Origin: Cubamyces lactineus
Lineage: Eukaryota; Basidiomycota; Agaricomycetes; Polyporales; Polyporaceae
Direction of reading: 5' to 3'
Assembly (NCBI GenBank): GCA_022376465.1
Contig: JACDTU010000002.1
Span: forward strand, 1,612,001-1,676,000
Length of the DNA stretch: 64,000 nt
A model generated the notes under the pieces. The model searched no databases, had not been told where the DNA came from, and saw only the letters and a list, made by a program, of their open reading frames with translations. This document shows positions 1 to 11,845 of this stretch, piece after piece; the stretch's first letter is position 1, and the number at the start of each line of letters is the position of its first letter. Made by a program: the position numbers and the translations under genes.

Positions 1-2659
1 GGTAGATCGACGTGCACGTTTCGTATCCTGCAGCGCGACCATCACGAAGCCGGGGGAGCACATGAAGAACATATTTGGCATTGACGTATGGTAGCATTAA
101 TCTCGCTCGTGCGTTCCGTCGTTGACATGTTTCTTGGTACCACAGGATGTTGTAGAGATCACAGAAGATGGCGCTCCGTCAGGTCGCAAGGATTTCTTGG
201 TATGGAACCCGCCGCTCAAAGACCCTATGGACCCCACTCTCGGCCGCCTCAATTCAATGACTGAGGCCACGAAGCTGATGCGCTTCTTAATGGCGCGCGG
301 TGTCAGAGTAATCCTATTCTGCAAGGTGCGCATCCATACCACGTTAATGTCCGTCTTGTCTGACGCGCGTTCCGATCACTCGCTCAGATTCGGAAATCGT
401 GCGAACTTGTGAGTAACAATTAATCTAGATGTCAAGAGAAGCCCACGACGTCGAACATCCCACAGGCAATGAAGACGCTGAGACAGGAATTGACTGCCGA
501 TGGACGTCTTGACATACTCGAAAGAGTGATGTCTTATCGAGGAGGGTATTCGCAGGAGGTGGGTCCAGCTGTGGTGCTGAAACAGAAGTTTGCTTATCTG
601 AAAGCTGCCACGTTCAGGATCGACGCAAGATCGAACGAGAAGCGTTCTCCGGGAATCTCCTTGGCATTGTCGCGACCAACGCCCTGGAATTGGGCGTGGA
701 TATCGGGGTTCTTGATGCGGTCATCATGTTGGGCTTCCCCATCGGGGGCTTGGCCAGCTTTGTAAGGCCCCTTCTCGATGCGCTCGAATGACTGATAGTT
801 GACTGCAAATAAACAGCGACAACAAGCGGGTCGAGCTGGTCGTCGTGCACGCGATGCCCTGGCTGTCTTCGTGGCTGATGCATTGCCAGTGGATCAGCAC
901 TTCGTTAACTATCCGGAGGAGCTTTTTGAGAGAGCAACGAACGATTTGATCGTCGATCTCGATAGTAAAGTTATCCTGGAAGCTCACCTGCAGTGTGCAG
1001 CGCACGAAATGCCGTTGATGCATGAAGATGAGGCTTACTTTGGGCCATTGATGAAGGAGATATGCGAGACGCGATTGGTGAAGGACAAAGAGGGCTGGTG
1101 AGTCTTTCCCTGGATGCTCGTCAGTCGAAAAGTTTTATCTGTGTCGCAGGTACCACACCCATCCCAAATATCTCCCATACCCTTCCCGACACGTCTCCAT
1201 CAGAGGCATAGAAGAAGAGAAATACAGCGTGGTGGATATCACGCGAGTAGGCAAGCCTGGTGGCTCTGCCACTATCCTTGAGGAAGTCGAGCTATCGCGT
1301 GCCTTGTTCGAGATCTACGAAGGCGCTGTGGTGCGTAGCAAGAGTTGGTCCCTGAACTGCGAACATATGGCCGCTGACCTTGAAATGTACAGTTTATTCA
1401 CCAAGGGTTAACCTTCCTTGTCAGTTCATCTCCGCACACGATCTTCTATATGTCGCAGTTAACGTTCCACATGTGTAGGTCCAAGAGGTCAGCCATGATA
1501 CTAAGATGGCCAAGCTTGTGCGCTCCGACGTCAACTGGATCACGGAGCCTAGGTATGCGTCCCCCTTGTGCCTGAACCTGAGCAGCGTGTGATAAAACCT
1601 GTGCATTGTCGCTGCAGAGATTTCACGAACGTCGACGCCATGCAAACATATAGGATCCGAGAAATCAAGGATTCTCCCCATCGCGCATTCTACGGACGTA
1701 AGTATAAAACTGCAATTACGACGCAAAGTTTCTTGACACTGAGCATTGGGCCTCCCAGGTGTTGAGCTTCTTACTGTTGTTTATGGTATGTACGCGATGA
1801 AATGGTTAACGTGCATGCTCTGATACCGCGCCCGAACAGGCTACTTCAAGATTAGGTGAGTCTGCGGGAGAGGTGGTTTGCCAGCTCGTGATTAACGGGG
1901 GTGCAGGAACAAAGCGATCATCGACGCCGTCGATCTGGACACCCCGCCATGGCAGCGTGAGACAACAGGGATGTGGCTTGATGTTCCCAAGTCGGCATTG
2001 GAATTATTGCGTGCATCTGGGATGAACCCGGCGGAGGCGATTCATTCAGCGCAACACGCCTTCTTGAACAGATTCGCATTGGCAGTGGATCTCAGGACAG
2101 AGTGCAAAGTTCCGGAAAAGGAGTACAAAGCTGCGGCTTCGCAGAGAAAGCGGCCTGCTAGGTACGAGTACACCCATGATAATCGGCCTCTCACGAAGCC
2201 TAACGAAATTCTTTCAGGCTCATATTCTATGAGCCGTCGGGCAAGACTGGAGGCGTTGCCGTCAAAGCCTTTGACCACGGTATTCTAGTCCTTTTCCAAT
2301 GACACTGACACGAAGCGCTAATATGTACACAGTGAACGACATTTTGCGTGATGCGCATGACCGCGTGGAGTCGTGTGAATGCGAAGAAGGTTGCGCTGAA
2401 TGTATGGATCTCTCCTGCGTACGCTGCATGCCCTCATGACTGATCTGCTTCCACAGGCGTCGACAGCCCCTCTTGTAAAGAAGGGAACGTCGTGGCGTCA
2501 AAAGCGGGCGCACTGGTCGTTCTAAAGGCCCTTCTCGGCCGGCCGATCGATGTCGACCTATTGCAGCACGAGCCAACTGATGAAGTCGGTATATTCGACA
2601 CCGTCGTCGAAGCGACGAGCGTACGCACCGCCGAGGGCGTGGAGGTAGAATCCGCATAG
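1..2659 (+). CDS. HRQ1: HRQ1-type RecQ-family DNA helicase, C-terminal part (5' end outside window)
   Basis: ATP-dependent 3'-5' DNA helicase of the Hrq1 family, acting in nuclear DNA repair. The window opens inside the coding region. The first exon ends near base 87 and carries the SCSATI box (helicase motif III), followed by KPGEHMKNIFG. The next exon (about 149-325) carries EDGAPSGRKDFLVWNPP, typical of this family. After more short exons come ATNALELGVDIG (motif V) and QQAGRAGRR (motif VI, about 820-850), split by a small intron. The 3' part encodes the Hrq1 C-terminal DUF1998/MZB zinc domain, with the cysteine cluster CECEEGCAEC near 2380-2400 and a further Cys after SPS near 2470. Stop TAG is at 2657-2659. 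At least eight exons are visible. The Walker A and DEAH motifs must lie upstream, outside the window. The family call is strong; exact exon borders are estimated. Confidence 0.88.
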
Positions 2660-2736
2660 ATCTGCACATTACCGTGCCACACACGACTGTCTAGATTAAA
2701 TGCCGATGATACCTGCTAATTCCATACCATGATAAT

Positions 2737-5700
2737 TTACGCTAGAGGATCGAAGTCGCCCCAGTCGTCCTTCGAGAGCTGTTTGGTGGTGTGAGTGCCT
2801 GTCCACTGTGGTTGCGCCGGCTTTGACGGCGCGAGGACGCTGTTCATAGACAACTGAGCAGCGAAGAAGGGCGGAGGGGGTGATGCGGAGGATGCAGGAG
2901 GGACGGGCTGTGCAGGTGGCAGCGTGATGTTGTAGTTCGGTGGTGCGTTGGCCGGAGCGAAGGAGGAGAAAGATCGCTGAGTGGCTCCCATGACGGGCGT
3001 CGCCGAGAGAGGCGGCGAGGCACCTGCAAAGGCAGGTCGTGGATCTGGCGGAAACATGGTCGAGTTGAACGAATTTGATGGAACCCGTGTAGCACCGAGT
3101 CCTGGCCCTTGCGAGGGTCTGCTGAGCGATGGCCGATTGGCATTGGGGTTGAGTGCGCTCGAGACCTTGGGCGACGAGGGCAACGATTGGGTCTGCGGCT
3201 GCATGGAAGGCATCGTGAATGCATTTGGGCGCGATGCCTGCTGAGCCACTGGAGGCGATAGCGCTGGGCTCTGCACGGCAGGTGTCTTTGGGCAACAGAC
3301 GATCAATGTATGTTCGCAGAGGACTGTAGTGACTATTCCCTACCGAGGGACCGCTTGTAAGAATACTTCCCCAGACATCGTCCTCCCAGCTACTGCTACC
3401 AGTAGCCGTGGTTTCCGCCTTTGTTGCGGTTCCTGAGCCCCCAGCCACGAGACTTTCGAAGTCGACTGTACCACCGGCAGATGTCGTGCCCATAGCCATC
3501 CCGTTTGTGACGGTCGCCGAGCGGTCCTCTACTCTTTGTGAATCACGGAGATACTGATCGTGCTCTTTCTCGACCCGGTCTCCAAGCTTCTTGATGACTT
3601 CCATGAAGCGCTTGAACTGATTGACCGTAAGTACTGCGTCGTGCCACTTGTCAGTTGGAAGACATCTGTATGGAAAATCTGGAAGCATTTACAAGGGCCC
3701 ATAGACATTGCCCACAATTGAGGGAGTACAAGCGTTGCGACAGCTTCTCGGTCGACTTTCATCCCCATCGCCTCTTGCACATTCAACGTCGCCATCTAGG
3801 AAGAAAGTGAGTAATTCGCGTTCACAAGTGACCATTCCGCTGGCACTAACCGTTACAGCGGGTTCCTTCGTCCGTATTTTTGATAGTAACGGGACCAGCT
3901 TCTGCGTTAAGCTCGACTGTGCGGTGCCTTCGATGAGCCCGCGCGACCCAATTTTATCATCCGTCTACCCACCTGGTCGAGCGTCTTGACCATCGAGAGG
4001 AACGTTTCGAGGGTTGCTACTTTGACAGATAGGATGCGCGTTTTTGTAAACACAAGCTGCGGGGAGCTTGAGCGAACGCACAACATCCGTATAGAACGTC
4101 TGACTTACTGCTACACGCGGGAACAGCACCCCTTGTACTTCCGCGTAGTCGATAGTCTCACAAAGATTGGGTACAGTCTTCAGCGCACGTTCTTGTACCT
4201 GCCTACAGTCAGCAATTAGTCAATAAACTTCATAGCGCGCTTACAATGGCATGTTCGGACTCGAGAGCGTTGTACACCAGAGGTAGTACATCTGTCGACT
4301 CTAGTCAGACTACCGTCCATACAGGCCTTGACATCTACGCACGTTCTCTGAAGACCGGCTTCTCCGTCTTGTCCTGAAGCATCTGGAGGTTGTCCAGCAG
4401 CGTCAACATGTTCTGAGGGGGTTCCTTGATAGCAAAGAGCGGTTTGAGACTAGGGAGTACAAGCGTGGCGAATTGCGTTGATGACAGGATCTGTGAGATA
4501 GCGAAGATGTTCGGCAGGATATATGGTAAGAGATGGGTATCTTTCATCTGTAGAAGCCACATGTCAACGAGGCGTCAGTCAGGCAACGCAGTTATCAAAC
4601 CTCCTCAAGAAGCGACGGTAGAATCTTTCGTGTACGCAAGCCTTCAGTGAAGCGATCCAAGACACTAGTCAGACCCTTCATGAAGGAGATCTTCTCTTCC
4701 CGTGTCTTCGCAGCAAAGTTTGACCGGTCAAGGAAGTTCAGGGTCGATACAGGGAGAGACGAGAAGAATGGATGTAGAGGGAGATCGGAGGGACTTGGAC
4801 GACTGTGCGGCTGTCGTGTGATGAGAGCATTGAGCAAGGCTGTCGACAAAGCAAAGAATTAGATTCTTGCGGAAAAGTGAGGAACCGTGAACCTGCCTCT
4901 AAGGTCTTGATCTAAGCGCTCCATGCCTGTCAATGGCTTGCCCGCGTTCGTGCGTAGAGAACTCAGGCTGCCGTGGTTCTTGAAGGGTGGATTGCCCTTG
5001 CAGTGCACCGCGTAGATCAAACAGCCCAAGGAATACATATCTGACGCAGGGTCGAGCACCTCATCTAGCGCATATTCTGGGGCTGACATAACTGAGGTAA
5101 GCATGGCCTACACAAAGAAGGCCGGCAGAGGATACTGCATACCGATGTAATCAAAGGATCGCTGTGTGTATGACAGGGCCCGCCCATCGAAAGTCGGGAA
5201 CTCCCAGCGCGTAGGCCCACCGTCAGCTTTGGATAGCGGTATGGTCAACCCGAGTCCGGAGAGTTTCCAATCTCCCTGCTCAGAGGTTAAGGTTGCCAGA
5301 TAGGCAGCAATTGTGGGTTCTACTCACGGAACTGTTGATTACCACGCTTTCCGGGTTGATATTGGAGTGGATGAGGCGAGCAGACGTGTGCAGGAACGAG
5401 AGTCCTTTGCACAGTTGCAGAATGCCTTTCTGGATCTGGAAAACACGCGTTCAACTATGTAACGAAGGGTACGGGGGGCAATGTTAGACTTACCTCGACC
5501 TCATCAAGTTCCACCAGAGGCGCATATTGTAGCGATCCCGGTATGGAGAGCTGGAGCGAGGAAAGGATAGGTTCGGTAGCAAAGATGAGCTCGTTCCGGG
5601 TCTCTTCAAGCGGCTCCACCATTTCTTCGTTCGCGGTTTCGGTCAGACTGCGTGCATGAACCAAGCGAGGTCATAGGGCTCACCAAGAACAGAGGGATGT

Positions 5701-6084
5701 CTTAGCCTGCTGAGAGCAGAGGCCTGTTGCGGCATGTATTCATTCGCAAACCCCCTTCCTCCGGACGAGATCGGCAACGCGCACCTCTGCCTTGAGCACT
5801 TCCAGAGTTCTCTCCTTCGAAGCCGGACCCATGCGCTCCATGTCTGGACTCCTCTTGTCCGCACTCCATACCGACACGCGCTTGCCCGTAACCTTGTGGG
5901 TCGCAGACTGGACCCGCCATGGTCCAACATTAAAAGGAGGCGGTAGGGCTGCAGGAGGTAGCGCAGCGTTCGGCGTTCCTGCTGGCGCGGGTGTAGACGT
6001 CCTGCTGCCGGAAGACGAGGTTCCGATATTGTATGACTGCGAGATGTTCGTACGCGCGAAGAAGGAGGATGCTGCCGCGAACAT
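2737..6084 (-). CDS. SCY1: SCY1-like pseudokinase (SCYL2 type)
   Basis: SCY1/SCYL2 family: a catalytically dead kinase domain followed by HEAT-like helices, acting in clathrin-linked traffic between the trans-Golgi and endosomes. Start ATG at 6082-6084 opens MFAAASSFFARTNISQSYNI. An Ala/Pro-rich linker leads into FNVGPWRVQSATHKVTGK (N lobe). LKAE and ALSRLRHPSVL match the alpha-C and beta-4 region. Where an active kinase has HRD this protein reads LIHSNINPES (about 5340-5385). Where DFG is expected it reads LSGLGL (about 5245-5265), so both catalytic Asp residues are missing, as in the family. The APEYALDEVLDPASDMYSLG stretch is the APE/motif IX region. HEAT-like exons follow, and the last exons are low-complexity Pro/Ser/Ala-rich, ending in DDWGDFDPLA. 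About ten introns. The C-terminal WGDFDPL resembles short adaptor-binding peptides, which is inference. Confidence 0.87.
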
Positions 6085-6348
6085 GGCTAAACGTGTACCA
6101 AAGCACTCCGGCTTAAGTACAAAGCCCTAGTGAACAGGTGCCGAGATGAAGTGGCTGAAGAACGGTAGACTGATGATAGTGTGCCGTGCGCGCAGAGCGT
6201 CAGTACCACCGCATATTCCCGGCGCTCGCACGTTCATACATTGATCATGAGCGCTTGACAAGCTACTACACGGTTCCTAGGATCCTACAAGTTGCACATG
6301 GTATAATTAGTATTACAACTGGTGTATCGACATGGAGTATAATAGTTG

Positions 6349-7823
6349 TCAATCCGACAGACGTAACCAGATGTAGCGTACGGCGGGGAGCAAGATGCGT
6401 CTAGCCGGACTGAGCGCCGGAGGAACAAGAACTCGGCCACCCGCTCCTCGCGCCACCCAAGAGTCAGCTGTCTTCGAGTGAGCGAGAGTATACATACGAC
6501 TAACCCATGGACTTACTGCATAGCTGGCCAAGTCCCAATACAAACATGGCGACCCAGACAAATCCGATCCACCCGCCTACCCTCTTTCCAGTGAAGGATT
6601 TGTAAAACTTCTCTGCCAAAATACCAACCGCCTGGGCAAGGAAGAAGATCAATACTTTTGGGTCTATAGGAGCGCCCCCGAGGTAGAGCCCGATCTCGTG
6701 GAAGAGTCCGGACGCCAGGAATGTGCCAAGGAGCAGTCCGAGATCGCCTGCAATCCAATTCCCAGGGTAACCGCCCATAACCAGGAAGGTGTCCCGTAAA
6801 AGTTGGTGCCACTGTCGCGACCAGAACTCGTGCAGAGACCTTGCATGCCAGGGCCGGTCATGCATTGGAGGCCATATCACAGGAGGTTGTTGCACAAGGC
6901 CTACCCCAACAAGCGAGGCAATGTCGTACCACATCTCTAGTCCCAGGATCACGACGATTCCGGTGCCGAGATGCAACGCCGTAGAAACCAGGTACCGAGC
7001 CGGGATAGGAAGGCTGGGAAAGAAGATGGTCCCGCTGTTCACAGTGATCCCCGGCAGTGTCTCGAGAAACGAGTCAAAGACGTCGACTAGTAGGTATGTC
7101 CTGAGTACTGAGATGAATGTGTGTCTGAGGTATGCGCTGCGCTCTGAAGGGCGGCGGGGCCCAGGAATGTGGACGCCTTCGGCAAACTTCCAACCTATTC
7201 CTCGAGCAGCGATGCTAACCTCGAAAGCGTCGACGATACACGCTGACAGCCATCGGTAGTGAGGCAATTCCCCAGAAGTAGCCGCAGAGCCGTAGGGTGT
7301 CTTCTTGGAGCACCCCAGCCGTTCCTCGCCGATCTTGAGGGTACCTTGCGACACTACAGCGAAATGCGTAACCTTGGCTGCCGCGGCAAGTGCCATAAGT
7401 CCTGGAATCGCCATCAATGGATGGGTCAATTGGTGCAATTCACAAATTATGCTTGCCTCTAATCCAATTGTACCAGCCAAAGACAGGATCTTCTATCCGA
7501 TAGTGGGTCGTGCATCGTATGATTAGGAGGATCGTGAGAGGTAGCAACAAGAGACGCAGGAAGTACGTTCCAGGTCTACGAGTGAGGTATGCCATGGTGA
7601 TGTAGGCTACGAGCCATATGTGGGCGCGCGGAGTGTTGCTCCATGTGAGCGGCGTGTAGTCTGTGGGCTGAAAGGTCTCGCGAATCCTGTCCGTACAATG
7701 ATGGGTATGCACGAAGCAACTCCAGCTGTCAGCAATACAAGACGTGAGAAGGATGAGTCAAACAGTGGCTGAAGAGGAACTCAACTCGAACCGGCTGAAG
7801 GAGGAATAGGGATTGGAGCTCAT
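6349..7823 (-). CDS. Wax synthase-domain membrane acyltransferase, paralogue A
   Basis: Polytopic membrane O-acyltransferase of the wax synthase (MBOAT_2) family. In fungi these add acyl or acetyl groups to lipids or terpenoids; the substrate here is unknown. Start ATG 7821-7823 (MSSNPYSSFSRF), first intron donor GA|gttgag. Exon 2 carries a hydrophobic segment, AYLTRRPGTYFLRLLLLPL. A 55-base intron (7402-7456) begins with GC, not GT. The long third exon carries SLHEFWSRQWHQLLRD, the family signature, and SGLFHEIG with the presumed catalytic His. A last 49-base intron (6468-6516) joins GQLC to TDSWVARGAGG and the PPALSPARR tail; unspliced reading would stop after GQLCSKSMG. Stop at 6349. It lies 457 bases downstream of paralogue B in the same orientation, with the same intron positions, so this is a tandem duplication. 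Confidence 0.85.
7402..7456 (-). other. GC-AG intron in wax synthase paralogue A
   Basis: On the minus strand the exon ends AGAG and the intron opens GCAAGC; it ends GATTCCAG before GACTTATGG. Removing these 55 bases keeps the frame and joins WYNWIRG to LMALAAAAK. The same position in paralogue B is a 57-base GT-AG intron (9365-9421, donor GTAAAT). Confidence 0.8.
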
Positions 7824-8280
7824 CGGTCTCAGTGGGTTCGGTGTGCTCCCGCTGCCGTAGTGCGTGTACCACGGTGTCGCAGACCAAAAAGGCAGGCGTA
7901 GTAATAAACTTCAGGGGCTGACCCGCTAATCGCCCGGGCTGACCGGATATGGACTACCTTCGGTGTTTCACTCAATGGCCCGGCCGAAAGTCAACAAATC
8001 AGGGACGCGTTGAAATCGAGTCACGTTGTGCTTCTCTGATTTGCAGCGGGTGTCGAGCGTAGCCTCAATGGCTTTGAGGTGGCTGCATTTTGAGACCGAG
8101 ACTTCAGGCACATGCAGTACACCAAACCCAGATCCGCGCATATTACTAAGTCCTAGTATCCGGCTCGGAGAACCATGAGACCCGTCTTTGTACACAACAT
8201 CATCCGGCAGAGAGATCACGACGCAGCTCTTATGCAGCGGGCTAGGTAGAGATTATGGACACAACCTCGACGTAACTGTT
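7824..8280. other. Intergenic: promoter of paralogue A and 3' flank of paralogue B
   Basis: A 457-base spacer between the two tandem acyltransferase genes. Short open frames here show no family features or codon pattern. I see no repeat or RNA gene. Confidence 0.6.
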
Positions 8281-9766
8281 TCAAGAGAGATGTCGAATGC
8301 AAAGCCGGACTAGTGGCAGCAATACGAGTCGAACCACACTCAGAAATGGAGGGATCGAAAACGCTCCGCCGATCCCCCGAGAGATCCAAGATTCAGCTGG
8401 CAGAAGTTACTCGTCAATATAACATACTCGTCACAACGAGACAACGGCGACGTACTGCAGATCTGGCCAGATCCGACAATGAAGATGGCGGCCCATAGCA
8501 CCCCAAAGATACCCCCGACCTTCTTCCCAGAGATCGCCTGGAACGCCCTCTCCAACAAGATGCCGATGGCTTGTAGGAGGAAGAACATAATAACGTTCAC
8601 GTCGAACTCTTTGCCGGCGACAAGCAGCCCGACCTCGTGGAATATACCAGAGGCAAGGAAACAACCAACCACCATCCCGAATCTGCCGGCCAGCCACTGT
8701 CCAGGGAAGCCACCTAGGGTAAGGAACGTATAGCGTAGCGCTTGGTGCCACGCATTCGCCCAGAAGTCGTGCAGAGACCGAACCTGTAACGGGTTCCCGA
8801 CCATAGGAGGCCAGAGGGATGGAGACTGGTGAAGTAACACGACCCCTATGAGAGAGGCATAGTCGTAGACGAGCGCAACACCAGCGAGGATGAGGACGCC
8901 TTGTGCGACGTGTATCGCCGTCGAAACCGCGTATCGTTGTAGAGGAGGCAAGCTCTCGTAGAAAATCGTGCCTCCGGTCGCAGTGATTCCTGGCAGGTAC
9001 TTCGTTACGGTGTCCAAGACGTCGATGAGTAGCTGCGTGCCGACGATGCTCTTGACTGTCGCCCAGATGAAAGCACGCCGCTCCAGAGGTTGTGTACTTC
9101 GAGGCACAGGGACGTGTCTCCCGAAGTCCCAGCCGATTCCGCGCATTGTCAGACCGACCTCGAAGGCATCAAAAAGACACCGTGGTAGTAGCCGGGCTGC
9201 AGGATTGCGACCTAGCAGCTCAGCTGCTCGCTCGCTGCCCGAGTGGCGAGACGTTGAGTCGCTCTCGTGACTGCGCCGGAGCTCCTTCTCGCCCGACTTG
9301 AGCCTCCCTTCGCTTGCGAAGGCAAAGTCGATGGATTTCGCTATTACGAACATCGCGAGAAGACCTAAAAGCCGATTGTGTTAACACTGCACGCAAATTT
9401 ATGAGCATTGATGCCATTTACCTCTGTCCCACTCGTACCAGGCCATCCGGGGATCGTCGACTTTATAGCGGAATGTACACCGCAAGGCCATTGCAACCAC
9501 GGTCGGGAGTAGTAGCAGGCGCATTAAGTAGGTGCCTTGTCTCCGCACCAAATAAGCCATGAAGAAGTATGGTATTAAATAAAGAATGGCTTGAGGAAGG
9601 TTGGACCATTCCAGTTGCTCTCGCTCGTCGTAGTGAGGAACGAATTGTCGGAATGCTTCAGTGGCGGCATAGGATATTCTGGCAAAGTACGTCGCGCGTC
9701 AGACTTTTATGACGGATTATAATGCAAGATGAGCTGACTCAACTCGAACCATATCATGTAGCTCAT
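8281..9766 (-). CDS. Wax synthase-domain membrane acyltransferase, paralogue B
   Basis: Second copy of the MBOAT_2/wax synthase family, in tandem with paralogue A. Start ATG 9764-9766 (MSYMIWFE), first intron donor GA|gttgag as in the sister gene. Exon 2 carries PYFFMAYLVRRQGTYLMRLL and ends WYEWDRG. Intron 9365-9421 is GT-AG. The long exon carries SLHDFWANAWHQALRYT and SGIFHEVG, with FWxxxWHQ and the His conserved. A last intron (8397-8455, donor gtacgt, acceptor tgccag) joins GQIC to TESWISRGIGGAF and a final hydrophobic stretch, stop TGA at 8281-8283. Reading straight through that intron gives an unrelated tail ending at 8340, which lacks the conserved ESWISRGIGG and is rejected. Hydrophobic segments run through the protein. 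Substrate unknown; local duplication suggests lipid or secondary-metabolite acylation rather than an essential role (inference). Confidence 0.85.
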
Positions 9767-10322
9767 CCTGGCCCGGCCGTTATAGTGTTAATGTGTCTGG
9801 TCCACGTCGGACCTGAGAGTGAGTACCGTAGTACTTCGAAGGAGCCTTGACGATGTTCTAACTTACGATGATATGTGTAGCTGCCACGTCTTGGACATGC
9901 CGTATGAGCGCTTTCAATGAGAATAAACCGCACGGGCGTCAAACTAGCGGCCACTGGCAGCGTCGTGGCGCTCCAATACCGTTTTTGTTGCCTGCGAACC
10001 TTGATGGTGGTTGTGTGATGCATACATTCCGGTCCGAGTCATTATACAGATCTACGGCGCCTCTCAGGGAGACTGGGCCTAACACTACTCGGACGGTATA
10101 ATCGTGATCAAAGTGGGGAAGCGGATTGTGGGGGGCATCAGAGGTCGTCAAAGGACTAGAGTACACTAAGCCTACAGAGCGGCAGATATCCAGAACAAGA
10201 CCGTGATCCTGAAAGAAGACCTGGCGCGTGTATAAAGGAGAAAGGTGAGAGATATCGCGAGAGAAAGACGAGTGATGAAGGGAGTCCAGGGGATAGTTCC
10301 AGGTGCCGGGGATGCGATGTCG
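9767..10322. other. Intergenic between arrestin-like gene and wax synthase paralogue B
   Basis: A 556-base spacer holding the promoter of paralogue B and the 3' flank of the arrestin-like gene. No convincing coding frame, repeat or RNA gene seen. Confidence 0.55.
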
Positions 10323-11845
10323 TCAAGTAGCACGCTGCAAGCGTAAATGCCGACCGGGATCGCTCAGCCCAAGTGCCGGGAAGGGGATCCCCTGCATAGC
10401 GAGCAGCTCGCTTTGCAGGGTCCCGTACGGGTCCGTCGTGAGGCTGATGGGCACCTCGCACCGATGCGTAGGGAAGTTCTTGACGTGCTCCGGCGGCGTG
10501 ATCACCAAACGGATGACGTGCTGCAGGGATATCAGCACGGCGTCCTCATAACGCGCAGCAGAACGCGAGGCGCCGGAAACATACCTCGACCGCTACAGAG
10601 TTCTCTACGCGCCACGAGCACTCTCGCCCCGCCTCACCCGCCTGGAGCTCCATCCGGAGGTATGCGATGCCCTCTTGTGAGTCGTCCGCGAGGTAGACAT
10701 CCGCGCGCGACAGCATAATCTCGCGTATGCTCACTTGGCGGCCTAAGGAGATCCACGTCTTTTGCCGCTTGACCAGTGATAGGTGAGCATTGTATGACAA
10801 GAGCTTCGCCAGCGCGGGTGATCGCGGAGACTCGATTTTGAGCGACAGCGGGATCGTATCCCCGGACGCAAAGTGTTTTGATGTGGGCATAGTGAGCTGC
10901 ACAGGCGTCGGACAATACGTCAGTACGTCGTCACAAATGTTCCGACCGGTTTCACTTACTGAGATGGCCGGCAGGTCTTCACGGTCGTACGCACTCGCGT
11001 CGTGGCGACTCGGCCAGACAGGGCGAACGTCGATGGTACACACACGTTCGTCATTCTCGCTGTCGACGCGTGCCGACCAGGGTATTTGTTCGAGCGGTGG
11101 CATCAACGGTCGCGACTTGGGCAGGTAGAGGATCGGGACCGTCAACCTACACGCGAGCCACGGTCAACCCTGCTGAGCGCTGCGAATCGGACGTGAGCGG
11201 CGTACTTCTCGTGCCGCCTGAGTCCCTTGCGGACGACGTCGACGCGCAGCTGGTAGGTGATCTCCGTCGTAACTCCAGGTTGGAACACCGTATATGACGG
11301 TGGAAGCGGCTCCGTCCCACGCTCGATGTAGTGTGGGAACTGCAGCGCGAATGGGTGCTCTCCATCGACCGATGCAGCATTTCCAGCCGGCGCAGAGAAC
11401 AGGACTGTCTTGGAGTTGACCAGGGTGACTTTGCTAATGCCTGGAACCGCTATGCTCGCATGCTGGCTCGCGGACGTCGTCAGATAGCCTTGTAGCTACC
11501 CATGCCGAACGTCAATGGCGGTGGGAACCAGGTGTACGATTCACTTACCGATACCGACACCTCCAGTACGTGCGAGCAAGTCTTGCGAAATGTAAGACAG
11601 CCCTCAACTATCCCAGCGAGTCCATACGCGGGGAGGGTCCATCCCCAACGCGGGGGGTGCAGCCGAACTTCGAGGCTATCAGACTTGTAAATGAACTTCT
11701 GCGCGTCTTGCGCGGGCGACGCGCCAGTGACACAAGGACCAGTCTGCAAAACGCGCTCAAGTGCGCCCGGGCACTCGGAGTATAAAGGCGCGGGGCTGTT
11801 CGACGAGAACCAGCAGTACGCAGGGGGCTGCTCGGCGGGCTCCAT
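10323..11845 (-). CDS. Arrestin-like (alpha-arrestin) protein
   Basis: Arrestin-fold protein of the fungal ART/arrestin-domain group; such proteins act as adaptors for ubiquitin ligases or as scaffolds at membranes. Start ATG 11843-11845 gives MEPAEQPPAYCWFSSNSPAP. The N domain shows LEVRLHPPRWGWTLPAYGLAGIVEGCLTF (beta-strand rich, 'G.V.G...F' arrestin pattern). The middle exon shows PLPPSYTVFQPGVTTEITYQ and LRVDVVRKGL, and the C domain shows ISVSETGRNICDD and FASGDTIPLSLKIESP. The last exon, after an intron near 10540-10590, gives SLQHVIRLVITPPEH and ends LRLQRAT, stop at 10323. No clear PPxY motif was found, so direct Nedd4-type ligase binding is not supported. Four or more exons; the junction near 11460-11500 was not resolved. 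Confidence 0.7.

Noticed and set aside
8340..8456. Alternative C-terminus of wax synthase paralogue B (SSPLSRCDEYVIL... to 8340)
   Set aside because: It is the unspliced reading of the last intron. Removing 8397-8455 restores the ESWISRGIGG tail shared with paralogue A.
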